Shown in pieces: positions 1 to 10,248 of a stretch of DNA of 64,000 nucleotides (positions are counted from its first letter, which is position 1; every line of letters begins with the position of its first letter). The stretch lies in contig JANPZV010000005.1 of the NCBI GenBank assembly GCA_024707365.1, positions 248,001 to 312,000 of the forward strand, read 5' to 3'. Origin of the DNA: Terricaulis sp. (GTDB lineage Bacteria; Pseudomonadota; Alphaproteobacteria; Caulobacterales; Aquidulcibacteraceae). A model generated the notes under the pieces. That model did no database searches. It was not told the DNA's origin and was given only the letters and a program-made list of their open reading frames with translations. The position numbers and the translations under genes are program-made.

Positions 1-382
1 AGTCGCCTCGGTGCAGCGTCACGAAATCGCTGAGGCCGGCGGCGGCGACGTTCTCTTCCGCCTTCGCCATGCATTCGGCATCGATTTCGATCGTATGCAC
101 ATGGCCGCCGCCTGGGCAGTCCTTCACCGCCTGGGCCAAAACGATAGTCGAACAGCCCAAATTGGAACCGGTTTCGATCACGATATTCGGCCGATCCCAA
201 TCGAGGTGATTCAGCAACGCATGATAGATCAGCCCCCAACCAGGGTAGCCGATCGTCCAGCCCGTGCGCAGCTTGGCGGCTTCGAGATCGTTTACGCCCT
301 CCTCGAGCTCGCGCAGGCGCGCATTGGGCAGCAGCGCGCGATCGTAATCGAAGCGGCGATAGAATTGGGGCGGCTTTTTCAC
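1..382 (-). CDS. class I SAM-dependent methyltransferase, C-terminal part cut by window edge
   Basis: Reads leftward off the window, so only the first ~127 residues are seen. The segment IVIETGSNLGCST (about residues 79-91) is a Rossmann SAM-binding glycine loop, followed by an acidic strand end (HTIEID) as in class I methyltransferases acting on small molecules or sugars. The GTG start overlaps the TGA stop of the preceding HAD gene (GTGA), which implies translational coupling in the leftward polysaccharide operon. The substrate cannot be told; an O- or N-methylation of a surface sugar is an inference from the neighbours. Confidence 0.75.
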   Translation of the reverse strand, partial: MKKPPQFYRRFDYDRALLPNARLRELEEGVNDLEAAKLRTGWTIGYPGWGLIYHALLNHLDWDRPNIVIETGSNLGCSTIVLAQAVKDCPGGGHVHTIEIDAECMAKAEENVAAAGLSDFVTLHRGD

Positions 383-1035
383 GCCAAAGCCTCGCGCGGC
401 GCGCCGAACCGGGAAACAATAGACACGCCCGGCGGGAAGGGCGCGGCCTCCGCGCATGATGCGACGCCCAGGAACGGCACGCCGACCAAAGCCGCCGCGC
501 GATAATCGGTGAGCGCATCGCCCACCATCAGGCAGCGCGCCGGATCGTGGCCGTGGGCGGCGATGAATTCGGCGAGGATTTCCGCCTTCTCCGCCGGCGC
601 GCCGCGCACGGCGCGGAAATAGGGCGCGAGCCGGCGGCGCGCGACGATCATCTTCAATTCCTCCTCCGGCGTGCCGGAGGCGACATAGCAAGGCGTGCCC
701 TGCGCCTGAAGATCGGCGAGCAGGCGCTCGGCGCCCTCGATCTCGGGGCTGGCGATCACCGCCTCCACCACCGCTTCGGCGAAGCGGCCGGCCAGATCGT
801 CAAGGCGCTGCGGCGTCGGCGCGCGGCCGAGCAGCACGCCCTCGAAATATTCGAACTTGCGGTGGCGCGACACGCCGCCATTGGCGTTGTGATACGCGAT
901 CACATCTTCCACGATCTCGGGGTAATCGTCGGCGTAGAGCGCAGCGAACGCGCGCGTCTTGACGTGGAAACTATCGACGATGACGCCGTCGAAATCGAAG
1001 AACACCGCTTCGCGGTCATAGAAAGAGGGGGTCAT
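379..1035 (-). CDS. HAD superfamily hydrolase (sugar-phosphatase-like)
   Basis: 218 residues. Motif I FFDFDGVIVDS lies near residues 11-21 with the nucleophile and acid Asp pair; motif II is the VASGTP segment and motif III/IV is CLMVGDALTDYRAA, typical of the phosphoglycolate/beta-phosphoglucomutase-like HAD branch with a helical cap. The ATG at 1035 overlaps the stop of the upstream epimerase gene (ATGA), which decides the start. It probably dephosphorylates a sugar intermediate made by the neighbouring dehydrogenase and epimerase; that role is inferred from context. Confidence 0.8.
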   Translation of the reverse strand: MTPSFYDREAVFFDFDGVIVDSFHVKTRAFAALYADDYPEIVEDVIAYHNANGGVSRHRKFEYFEGVLLGRAPTPQRLDDLAGRFAEAVVEAVIASPEIEGAERLLADLQAQGTPCYVASGTPEEELKMIVARRRLAPYFRAVRGAPAEKAEILAEFIAAHGHDPARCLMVGDALTDYRAAALVGVPFLGVASCAEAAPFPPGVSIVSRFGAPREALA

Positions 1036-1982
1036 TCGGGCCCCTTCGCCGGGACTTCGGCTTCTTGGCGCCGCTGCGCCGCTTCGTGCTGTTCGTGGAT
1101 GCAATCGAGCAGGCCGTGGCCGAACTCGATGAATTCCGCCGCCACGATCTTCTCGGCCATCTCCGGCTTGAAGGTGAACGGCGTCATCAAATAATGGCCG
1201 GGCGGTTCGCCTTCGGCGAAATTGAGCTTGATGTCGCGGTCGAGGATTTCGCGGATCATGGCCGCCACGTCGCGCACGCGGAAACGCTCATAGCCCGTCA
1301 CCAGCACGAACTTGTTTTCGTACTTGGGATCGAGCACGCCGACACTCATGCGCGCGGCGTCCAGCACGTTGATGAAATCGCGCGTCGCTTCGCCATGGCC
1401 GGGAAAATCGATCGCGCCTTTGGTCATCGCATCGCTGATCATGCGGTAGATGCGGTTCTTCGGCCCCGAGCGGCGGCCATAGAGCGAGCCATAGCGCATC
1501 ACCGTGAAGGGCGGCCCGCCCGCTTCCGCGAAGGTCTGCACGAACGCCTCCGCCGCCTGTTTGCTGGCGCGGTAGAAGCCGCCATGGCGCGAATAGATGT
1601 AAGCGGAGGAGGAAAACACGAAGCGCTTGACGCTATGCCGGCGGCACGCCTCGAGCAGGTTCACCGTGCCCAGCACATTAATGCGCGCAGCCGCCACCGG
1701 ATCGTCCGCGCAATCCTGAATGTCGGCGATGGCGCCGAGATGATAGACGTAATCGGCCCCGCGCACGGCCGCTTCCACCGTATCGCGATCGTTCAAATCG
1801 CCGATCAGCATTTCCTGATCGCCCGAAAGATAAGGCGAAGGCCTGCGATCGAACACGAGCACCTTATGGCCCGCTTTCGTCAGCGCGTCCGCCACATGCG
1901 AGCCGAGAAAGCCGGCCCCGCCCGTGACGAGCGCAACCGTGCGGCGTTCGCCCGTTTCGGCGGTGATCTTGCCGTTCCTCAT
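1032..1982 (-). CDS. NAD-dependent epimerase/dehydratase (extended SDR)
   Basis: 316 residues. [10 protein letters not shown] near residues 20-29 is the N-terminal NAD-binding GxxGxxG loop, [10 protein letters not shown] follows the fourth strand, and the FSSSAY segment with downstream YRASK gives the catalytic Ser and Tyr-x-x-x-Lys. The length and motifs fit nucleotide-sugar epimerases or dehydratases. It overlaps both neighbours by four bases and so belongs to the leftward operon. The exact sugar is not identifiable by eye. Confidence 0.85.
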   Translation of the reverse strand: MRNGKITAETGERRTVALVTGGAGFLGSHVADALTKAGHKVLVFDRRPSPYLSGDQEMLIGDLNDRDTVEAAVRGADYVYHLGAIADIQDCADDPVAAARINVLGTVNLLEACRRHSVKRFVFSSSAYIYSRHGGFYRASKQAAEAFVQTFAEAGGPPFTVMRYGSLYGRRSGPKNRIYRMISDAMTKGAIDFPGHGEATRDFINVLDAARMSVGVLDPKYENKFVLVTGYERFRVRDVAAMIREILDRDIKLNFAEGEPPGHYLMTPFTFKPEMAEKIVAAEFIEFGHGLLDCIHEQHEAAQRRQEAEVPAKGPE

Positions 1983-2878
1983 GCCAGCCCTAACGCTTCC
2001 ACCAAGTTCGCGGCGGCTTCCGCCTCCATGCGCCGGCGCACTTCGATCGCAGCCGAGCCGACATGCGGGGTGAGCACGACGTTATCGGCCCCGCAGAGCG
2101 GGCCAGTATAGGGCTCCTCCTCGAACACGTCGAGCGCGGCGCGTGAGGCGCCCTTCCTGCAGCGCCGCGCAAAGCGCCGCTTCATCCACCAGCCCGCCAC
2201 GCGCGGCGTTGACCAGATAGGCCCCCGGCTTCATGCGCGCGATCATCGCCGCATCGAGGATGCGACGCGTCTCGGCGCTGTAAGGCAGGTGCAGCGTTAC
2301 GATATCGGACGCGGCCAGCACCGCGCCGAGATCGCCCGGCGCCGTGATCGGATCATAAGGCAGCGGATTGGCGTCGAACGCGCGCAGCAATTCGGCCACG
2401 CGCCGCCCGATGCGCCCATAGCCGATGACGCCCACAATCTTGCCCGCCAGCAACGGGCCTTGCGATTTGGCCCATTCACCCGCGCGCAAGCGCCGATCAA
2501 GCGGCACGACCTTGCGCAGCATGGCGAGGATAAGCCCCATCGTCAGCTCCGCCACCGCCGGCGCCGGCGCATCGGGCGTCGAACGGATTTCGACCCCGCG
2601 CGCGCGCGGCGTCGAAATCGATGGTGTCAAGACCGACGCCCACGCGTGAAATCACTTTGAGAGAGGGCGCGGCCTGCATCACCGCGTCGGTCCAGGGCTC
2701 GACGCCGGCGATAACCGCAACGGGATCATGTGCGCCCATGAATTCGACGGCCTGCGCTTCATTGAGCTGACGGCGCAGCGGATTGAGATGAATCTCATAC
2801 CCCTTCGCCGTCAGACCCCCGCAGATGCTCGTTGGCCTCGATATCGAAGCTGGACGTCGTAATGCAGATGCCTGCCAT
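1979..2878 (-). CDS. D-2-hydroxyacid dehydrogenase, SerA-like, frameshifted
   Basis: The reading continues across three frames. The N-terminal half contains [17 protein letters not shown]; the NAD domain has [14 protein letters not shown], then [11 protein letters not shown] and LDVFEEEP with the C-terminal TPHVGS histidine motif, all classic for the D-isomer 2-hydroxyacid dehydrogenase/3-phosphoglycerate dehydrogenase family. Breaks are at a C5 run (2815-2819), in a CG-repeat near 2596-2606 and in a CG-repeat near 2135-2160. Each is repaired by one base or one CG dinucleotide, so I regard the gene as intact in life. Start ATG 2878 has GGGAG just upstream. The substrate is unknown; a sugar-acid or hydroxyacid precursor for the glycan is possible. 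Confidence 0.75.
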
Positions 2879-2944
2879 ACGCTCCCTCGCGCGCCCCCAA
2901 GGGCTCCCTATATGGCCGCGACTTTCCGCCGTCAAACCGCCCGC

Positions 2945-3295
2945 TCAGCGCCGCAGTGCGGGATCCTGCGCCGGCGCCACAATATGCGTGATCCTGCCCT
3001 CGAAATAGTCGAACAGGCCCTTTGTCACCTCCCGGCTCTCGAGCCGCGCCGGCGAATTGAGCGCTGCTTCCAGCGCCGCATGTGACGGATAGGTGAATTC
3101 CAAGATCAGCACGAAAGGATGCGCCCCATCGTCGCTCACGCCGCCGGGCAGCATGCGGAACGCTTCAAGATTGGGGAAACTGGTCCACAATGGAACCAGC
3201 CGCTCACGCGCATAAGCGTGGAACGCCGCCTCCTGGCCAGGCTTGAAGGCGCCCTCAAAGAAGGCCATGCGCACGATTTTTTCCGACGCCGTCAT
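2945..3295 (-). CDS. NIPSNAP/EthD-like dimeric alpha-beta barrel protein
   Basis: 116 residues. The pattern (IVRMAFFEG at the start, a long helix AFHAYARERLVPLW, FVLILEFTYPSHAALEAALNS, then FDYFEGRITHIV) is the two-repeat layout of ferredoxin-like dimeric barrels such as NIPSNAP, EthD or Dabb proteins. No catalytic residue can be assigned. It sits 15 bases after the giant polysaccharide gene on the same strand and 66 bases before the dehydrogenase, so it is probably cotranscribed. The family assignment is by fold pattern only. Confidence 0.6.
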   Translation of the reverse strand: MTASEKIVRMAFFEGAFKPGQEAAFHAYARERLVPLWTSFPNLEAFRMLPGGVSDDGAHPFVLILEFTYPSHAALEAALNSPARLESREVTKGLFDYFEGRITHIVAPAQDPALRR

Positions 3296-3310
3296 GTTCG
3301 CTCCTCCTTC

Positions 3311-6300
3311 TCAGACCGCATCGCGCACGGACTGGCGCTGCGTTTGCGGATAGAAGGCATGCAGGCCCCACAGATCGACGCCGCTTGTCCCATCGCCCTG
3401 ATGGCGCGAGCCGGCGTGCGGCTCGCTCAACAGATTGATGTGCAGCCTCATCGCTCCAGGCGCCTCGGCCCAGATGACGACGCGGAATTGCCGCCACTGC
3501 CCCCACTCGCCGGCGGAGCGCAACATCTCCGCTTCAAGGATGCGATGCCGGCCTTGCGGCAGCATCTGTGAAAGCCGCGCGGCGGCGAGATCGAAATTGA
3601 CGCCAGAACCATCCTCGCCCGCCCAGATCGCGATGGCGTTGCGCCCCGCAGCGCGCACGAAGCCCGAAAGCTCAACCGCGCCGGCGCGCTTGAGCTTGAT
3701 CTTGCGCATCACGCCATGAACGCTGTCGGCCGTGCTTTCGATCACGCGCGTCGCGGGCTGCAGATTCTCCAGCCCGCCGAGCGGGAACCAGGCTTCGCCC
3801 GCAATGGCGGCGCATTCATACGTCTTCCAACCCCTCCAGCTTTTCGCTACAGACGATGAGATCGCTGGCGCGCGCCACATTGGTCTGCGCCGCCAGCAGC
3901 ACCGGCCCCGCCGCGCTCAGGCGCGGCTCGGACAACAGCGTCAGCGACGGCGGCGACCATACGGGCGGCCGTGGCGGCTTCGCCGCCTTGGCGGAAAGCG
4001 CCGCCGCGCGGGCCGGATTGGCCGCCACCGCCGCGTCCAGCGCCGCGACATCGGCGCGGAACTTATCAAGCGCCGTTTTGCGCAGGCGCTTGGCGCGCGT
4101 GGCTTCGATGGTCTGCCAAGTGAAGCGTGTGATGACCGCGTCGTCGATCGGATCGCGGAACGCGATCAGATTGCCCCACGAGGTTTTCGGCAGGCAGCCC
4201 TCGCGCCATCTGTGCATCGCGCGCCAGCGATGCTCGCCGCCGCCATAGCGCGTGATCGGGTGCCATTCGCTGGCGTAAACCGTGTAGCCGCGCGCCTCGA
4301 GCAAAGCGGCGAGCGCTTCGACGCTGTAGCCCAGCTTATCGGTCTTGAAATCCTCGAACTCGCAGACGACGACTTGCGGGCGGATATTCTCCCAATCGTG
4401 GCTCTTGAGCACGAAGATGTCGAACCCTTCGGTATCGACCTTGAGAAAATCGGCGTGGCTGATGCCTTCCCTGGTGGTGTATTCGTCAAGCCGGATCGTC
4501 TTGACGATCGCTGTCGGCTTGTGGCTATCGCGGAACGGCGAAAGCGAGCTGATGCCGATGCTTTCTTCCGACGTATAGAACGGCAGATCCTCGCCGCTCT
4601 TTTCGCTGACGGCGAGCTGGTTCAGCCTCACGCCGGGCAGCATCGCCTTTTCCTGGATGTAAGCGTGCATCGGCGGGTTCGGCTCGAACGCATGCACCTC
4701 CCAGCCCAGCTTGGCGAAGCCGGCGAACGCCCCGCCCTTGCAGGCGCCGACATCGAGCATCATGCCGCGCTCGCGCTCGGGCTTGAGCACGCCCGCGGCG
4801 AACATATTGAGCACGATATCCACTTCATCGACGCGGAAATCGTCTGCTCGCGCGAAGGGGCCGTAGAGCATGGAGGGCGCGCGCTCGCCCGTTCCTTCGG
4901 GATCGATCGATTGCATGCGCGGTAAAACGCCCGGAATGGCGCGCAGGCGCGCATCGAGATCGGGCGCGGCCTCCGTACGCGCGGCTTCTGGCAGCGGCGG
5001 GAAATAGCGCTCGAGGAAAGCATGCGCGCCCGGATTGGAGAGATCGTTGGCGACGAAATAATCGCGCTCCAGCCAGCCGAAAAAGCGGCGCGCGCGCGTC
5101 TCTTCCGCCTCGCCCCATTCGGAGGCCAGCGCTTGCCGCGTCTTGGCTTCGATCTCATCGGCTTGCGTGCAATGGAACGTGACGCCCGAGAGCGCCGCGA
5201 TGTTCTGCGCCAGCGTGACCACCTTCTTGCGCCGCGCAATCGCCGCGAACGCCACCTTGGTGAGAAAGCAGAACACGACATCGGCGCCATCAAGCGCTTC
5301 TTCGATGGAGCCCTTGTAGATCTCGACGCCTTCGACGTCCTGTAGCGAATTGAAATGGAAATCGTGAGGATGCGGCTTGAGAACAAGGCGCGCGCCCAGC
5401 GCCTCGGCCACTTCACGGATCGCGCGCACCGCCTCCTCGGGCGTCGCGAACATGGGATAATTGAGCGCCCGCTTCGAGTGGCCGGGCAACACCCAGCCAG
5501 TATTGTATACGGCGTCCATCGCAATCAAAAAACGGGCTTTTGCGCCGGCGCGAGAATTGCGCCTTCCTCGGGCGCGAAAGACAGCTCGGCAGCGCTTGCG
5601 CGGTGCATGCCTGGATTGTCCGCCAGCATGCTCATGGCGCGCACGCCAATTTCATCATAGCCCGGCTCGTCGGCCCAGCTTTGCGGCAATCGCCAAGCGC
5701 CCGATTCCGTATAATAACCGCTATCTTCCACCCAGTTCGTGACGAGGGGCGAACGCTCCGTGAAAAAAAGCGGCACGCCCTTCGTTCGCGCGATTTGCTC
5801 CACAACAAGCGGAACATGATGCGTGTCATTGTTGAGCACGATCAGGCTTGGATTCAACGTCGCGACGATCTCACTTAGCGCGCCCGCGATCTCGCGGCCG
5901 CCGCGCTGGAGCACGCCGGCGAGCGCTTCGTCGAACTTCTTGGGCGCGCTGCGCGCCAATCCCCGAATGGCGGTCAAGCCCGCAAGAGCACGCAATTGCG
6001 GCTCCAAAAGCTCAGCTGATTTTACGCCACCTGCGTGGTCACGGGGATCGCTCTTGAAGAAATATTGCTCGGCGCCAGCAATCGTTTCCCTGCTCGGCTC
6101 GCTTACGAAATGCGAAAGGACAACCGGGCGATACCCCCGCGCGCGCAGGTCGCGACACACATTCTCCCAGAACTCCTTTTCGGCGAGCGTTCGCAATGTT
6201 GGGAATGCGATCAACACTGTGTCGCTGAATCCGATTTTGCTTTTCGCCCTTCGACGCATTCTGTGCGTCAAATGTATCAAACCAGACATCGAGATTGCGT

Positions 6301-6973
6301 TTCTCGAACCCATTGATGAGCGAGCGCTGACTGAGGTTGACAGTCGAAACGCCAGCTTCGCCCGCAAGCTCCTTACACTGGCTCCAAAATCCCTGTGCGT
6401 CGTCGCCAGCGGCAGCGAATAGACGTCTCCCGCCATTTGGTACCATGGGAAAAAATAATTGTCGGAATGAGAAAGCGTTTTGCTGACGACGCGAACATTC
6501 CTCAGCCGATTGAACCCAATGCTCGGTTCGGCGGCGTCCAGCTCCCGCAGCTCCGCGTTGGTGAGCTCGCGCGAATTCACCACCTTCTCGACATAAGAGC
6601 CATCAACGCCGATCAGATAGATTTCCTCGTAGCCGAGTTCGATCGCCTTCTTGAAACAGAAATCGCCCGTCGAACTGTGCGGCACTTCCTCGAAGCGTTC
6701 ATGCTCGGTAAGCGGCAGCGAGAAAAAGAAGCGCTTGGTGGAAATGTCTGGATTGTGAATGAGGCGTGACAGCGCCGCCCGGTGCGAATGCACCACCTTC
6801 TTGTCGCACCACGCATAATAGGTCGGCCACCAGCCGATCAGATGGAAATAGCGATACGCCGCGCCCATCCCGAAGGTGTCGAGACCAGGCGGAAGATTAT
6901 GGAAGCCGCGCTCGGCCAGCCGGCGCGCCGAAGGCCCGTTGCCAATAACAAGGATGCGTTTCGGCGCAGTCAT
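3311..6973 (-). CDS. giant multidomain surface-glycan enzyme (MptE-like, GT-like, FkbM methyltransferase, C-terminal binding-like domain), frameshifted
   Basis: Joined length is about 1220 residues. Residues 1-200 resemble the MptE-like/DUF115 fold (ILVIGNGPSARRL, LIGVDGSYV). About 250-680 look like a two-lobed glycosyltransferase related to capsule-type enzymes, split across the A6 run at 5526-5531: the first lobe ends before the break, and the second begins FLIAMDAVYNTGW and has LKPHPHDF. About 720-950 is an FkbM-type methyltransferase (MLDVGACKGGAF, FLKVDTEGFDIF). About 1000-1220 is a beta-rich carbohydrate-binding-like tail, joined by removing one base from the C4 run at 3831-3834. Two compensating shifts near 6250-6275 and 6395-6410 hide a normal internal frame (NLSQRSLINGFEKR). 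If the A6 break were real, a TTG start at 5528 overlapping the TGA would give two proteins. ATG 6973 is the start. Confidence 0.7.
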
Positions 6974-7310
6974 GGCGCGGCCCAGCCGTCCGGGGGCAAA
7001 TCCAGGGCGGCGCTGCTTCGTCCAGCCAAGGCGGCCAGCGTAACGCGCAAGTAACCATCAATAAGCAATTTTCACTCCTTGCGGCTCTTTGCGCGCAAGC
7101 CCCGCCTTCAATCGCGCGACCATAAACCCAAGAGCTTGCGTGAAGGCAAGATTTGAGGTTCAGGTTCCCGGTATTTCGGCGTCGGCCACGTTTTGAGCAC
7201 AGCGCCCTAGCAAAATAACGTCGCTTAGGCGAGTTCGCCAAAGTCGCGCAGGCTTGAGGCCCTTCGGCACTGCGTGTAGGGTATTTTTCTCGGTTGCTCG
7301 GAGGAAGCAC
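6974..7310. other. 337-bp intergenic region between divergent genes
   Basis: Lies between the leftward giant glycan gene and the rightward lipoprotein gene, so it should hold both promoters. I see no convincing -35/-10 pair, no repeat and no RNA gene; short antisense reading frames across it have no recognisable protein character. A GGAGGA ribosome binding site at 7300-7305 serves the lipoprotein. Confidence 0.5.
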
Positions 7311-7848
7311 ATGGCGCGTTGGGCTGTTGGCGCTCTTGCAATGGCGCTTGTGCTAGGCGCGTGCGGCGGCGGCGAAAGCGGGAGTTCACCGTCATTTGAG
7401 ACGCGCTCTTATCGTGGCGGCGTCGTGCAGGCCGAGGGCTCGGTGATCACCGTCACCCGCCAAGGGAACGAGGCGGCCCCCAGGGGTTTCCATCGTCGCG
7501 CCGGCGTCATTGATCGAATTTACGGTGGAGGGCGAAGGCCGGGTGCGCGCACACCGAGGCCGCTGGTTCAACATCCCCCGGCAAGAGAGCTACGCCATCA
7601 TGCTCGGCGGCGATGAGGGCGCCGCACAAATCGTTGTCCTGCCGCTGACCGACGCGCCAGTCGTTGTCCGCGTTACGGCAACGCGGCCATGCACGCCCGC
7701 GATCTGCACGCCGCTGTCGGAAGCGGACGCGCCCGCCCCGGCGGCGCCCGCAAATGCGGCGCCCGCTCCGGCAACGCCCGCTCCGGCGGCGCCCGCAAAT
7801 GTGGAGACCAGGAGCGCGCCGCCTCCGCCGCCCGAAGCAACGCCATGA
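7311..7848 (+). CDS. small lipoprotein of unknown function, frameshifted
   Basis: Starts with a clear lipoprotein signal peptide whose lipobox is VLGAC followed by glycines (Cys at residue 18), so the mature protein should be anchored in the envelope. A second frame carries on after one extra C in the C5 run at 7477-7481 (EAAPGV-SIVAPASLIEFTVEGEG). The C-terminal ~60 residues are a Pro/Ala-rich repeat of APAN/APAT units, a probable disordered linker or tail. ATG 7311 has GGAGGA eight bases upstream. It overlaps the next methyltransferase by ATGA. I do not recognise the family. Confidence 0.65.
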
Positions 7849-8768
7849 GCGCGCAGGTGCTCACAGATAAAGCCAATCTCTCGGCGCGCGCCGCCGAGCT
7901 GAAATGGTTTCACGCTATCGACTTAGGCGAGGCGCGCACAGCCGGCCGCTACAAGCCCGGCGCGCCGCCCAATGCTTCACTTTACGGCGTGATGGACATG
8001 CTCGCGCATGTGGATCTGCAGGGTCTCGATTGCGTGGATGTTGGAACGGTGGACGGCCTTGTCGCGCTGGGCTTGAAAGCCAAGGGCGCGAGGCGCGTCG
8101 TCGCCACCGACATCCCGCCGGAGCCACGCGAGTCATTCACCATCGCCAGACAGCTTCTAGATCTTGATGTCGAGTTCTCCGGCGACACCGACATGGAGAA
8201 TATCGTCGACCGGCTTGGCGAGCATCGTTTCGACCTCGTCGTCTGCGCGGGCGTCATGTATCATATGCTCAACCCGTTCGACGCCGTGCTGAAATGCCGC
8301 CGCCTGCTCAAGCGCAACGGGTTGCTTATTCTGCAAACGCATTTCGACAAGCAGGCCAATGGCGCCGTGATGCGCTTCAATCAAACCGAAAACGTAACCG
8401 TGAACCTCAACACCTTCTGGTCAGCATCGCGCGAAGCTGTGGACGGCATGATGTGGCTGGGCGGCTTTGAGCTTATGGCGACGCGCACCGTGCATAGCCC
8501 GCCTTTTCACGCGGCCATCGGGCGTAACGCCCGGCTGGACGAACTCGCCGCAGCGCCCGGCATGATCCATCAATGGCATATGGAAGGGCTGCGCCCGCGA
8601 GAGTTTCGCCGCGACTTGCCAGCCGATGAAAGTACGGTTCGCTACACCGGCCCCCGCGATCATTTGGACATAAATCCAAAAATTTACAGGCCGAACTATT
8701 TCCCGCACCCTAGCGAAGAGAAGGCGGTGCTCGGAACAGCTAAACCGCCGCAAAGCGCCAGCGGTTAG
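7845..8768 (+). CDS. SAM-dependent methyltransferase, CmoB/DUF1698-like
   Basis: 307 residues. KWFHAIDLGEARTAGRY near the N-terminus and the glycine loop CVDVGTVDGLVAL (about 60-72), then VVATDIPPE and VVCAGVMYHMLNPFDA, resemble the CmoB-like/DUF1698 methyltransferase branch often found in glycan clusters. Start ATG 7845 overlaps the TGA of the lipoprotein gene. It converges with the ABC exporter ATPase gene three bases after its stop. A tRNA wobble-modifying role is less likely because the gene is embedded in a polysaccharide locus. Confidence 0.8.
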   Translation: MSAQVLTDKANLSARAAELKWFHAIDLGEARTAGRYKPGAPPNASLYGVMDMLAHVDLQGLDCVDVGTVDGLVALGLKAKGARRVVATDIPPEPRESFTIARQLLDLDVEFSGDTDMENIVDRLGEHRFDLVVCAGVMYHMLNPFDAVLKCRRLLKRNGLLILQTHFDKQANGAVMRFNQTENVTVNLNTFWSASREAVDGMMWLGGFELMATRTVHSPPFHAAIGRNARLDELAAAPGMIHQWHMEGLRPREFRRDLPADESTVRYTGPRDHLDINPKIYRPNYFPHPSEEKAVLGTAKPPQSASG

Positions 8769-8771
8769 CGT

Positions 8772-10248
8772 TCAATATTTTCCGGCGCCGACGGCTGGTT
8801 TTTCCGCATCCGCCGCCTCCCCACGTTCCCAATGATAATCCAGCGTCACCAGGCCCCACGCCAGCGGCGCGGGGTTTGAGCTGACGTCGAACGGGGCCAT
8901 CGGCCAGCGGTGCATGTATTCGGCGCCGTCCAGGATCGCCAGCAGCGGGTAATACGCGCCCTTGTTCAGCTTCAGCGACGGCACGCGCAGGCGGAAATTG
9001 TAGCGTCCAGGCTCAAGATTTTCCGGCGCGAAGCGGCCTTGCGTGCCGAACGCCGTCACCAGCACGCCTTCGGACGACCAGATGGGCGCGCCGATGACGA
9101 GGCGGCGCACGAAACGCTTCAAGGTAAAGGAAATCTCAAGATCGACGTGGCCCCCGCCCTTCAGCGCCCTGGCCAGCCGGCCCTTCTCGTCGAGCCAGCG
9201 GTGCGTGACGTCGGCGAGCGAGTCTGTGTTCTGCACGAACCGGTTCATCGATTTCCGCACGAGGACGGGCAGCGTATCGGGCGCGATGATCGTGTCGGGC
9301 TGTTTGGCTTTTGCCGGAAAATCGAGCTTGGGCGCCGCGCGTTTGGGCGCCGAAGCGGATTTATTTGCGGCGGCGGGCGCATCGGGCAGCGTTCCGAAAT
9401 CCGGCCAATCCGGGATCGGCGCGCTTGCCGCCTCTTCCGGCGGCGCGCCGCCAGCGTGGCGGGAGAGCCGCGCGCCCAGGAGCTGCTTGGCCTCCTCAAG
9501 CTGATAATAGGCCTTCACCGCCTCGACCGGATCGCCCAGAAACACCGGCGCGCCGCGATCCAGCAGCAGCACGCGATCGGCCATCTGCGTGATGGCCGAC
9601 ATGGAATGGCTGACCATCACCACCGCCGCGCGCTCGCGCAATTGGTTCACCTTGTTCATGCATTTCTGCTGGAACAGGAAATCGCCGACGGAGAGAATCT
9701 CGTCGATGATCAACACATCCGGCTGCGCGAACACGGTGACGGCGAAGCCCAGCCGCATCAGCATGCCGCTGGAATAGGTCTTGATCGGCGCGTCGATGAA
9801 TTCGTCGAGCTCGGCGAAGGCGATGATCTCGTCCTCGGTGCGGCGCAGGAATTCACGGTCAAAGCCAAGGTGCGCGCCGCGGAAATAGATATTCTCGCGG
9901 CCCGTCATGGAGCGTGAGAAGCCGCCGGTGAGATCGATCAGGCTGGAGCGCTGGCCGTTGATGCGCGCGCGGCCCGCATCGACGCCCATTTCGCCGTTGA
10001 GGATGCGCAGCAGCGTGGTTTTCCCCGCGCCATTGTGGCCGATCACGCCCAGCACCTCGCCACGCGCGACCTCGAAATTGATGTCGCGCAGGGCCCAGAA
10101 GCTCTCGGGATCGTGCTTCACGGCCGGCGCGATCGCGACGCCCCCAGAACAGCGCCCACAATTCCTCGCCCAGCGATTTGTGCTGATGCTTGGCGGCGCG
10201 CGAAAATCGTTTGCCGACGCCTTCGAGGGAGATCAGCGCGCCGCTCAC
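8772..10248 (-). CDS. polysaccharide ABC exporter ATPase with Wzt-type C-terminal domain, frameshifted
   Basis: Joined protein is about 492 residues. Walker A is GHNGAGKTT, the signature is YSSGM, Walker B is VLIIDEILSVGD and the switch His is in VMVSHS, all of the Wzt/KpsT/RfbE exporter class. After residue ~265 a Pro/Ala-rich linker leads to a beta-sandwich region (about 330-470, with LEPGRYNFRLRVPSL) like the glycan-cap-binding C-domain of Wzt. The N-terminal 35 residues are in another frame, repaired by removing one base from the C5 run at 10141-10145. GTG 10248 overlaps the permease stop (GTGA). It powers export of the finished chain from the cytoplasm. Confidence 0.85.

Noticed and set aside
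5525..5528. TTGA stop/start overlap read as two coupled genes
   Set aside because: Possible, but the two glycosyltransferase lobes join exactly here and one extra T restores a continuous frame, so a single gene is preferred.
7737..7815. Short GC-rich repeats that might be a CRISPR-like array
   Set aside because: They are in-frame codon repeats for an Ala/Pro-rich tail, with no spacers. No CRISPR array was seen anywhere in the window.
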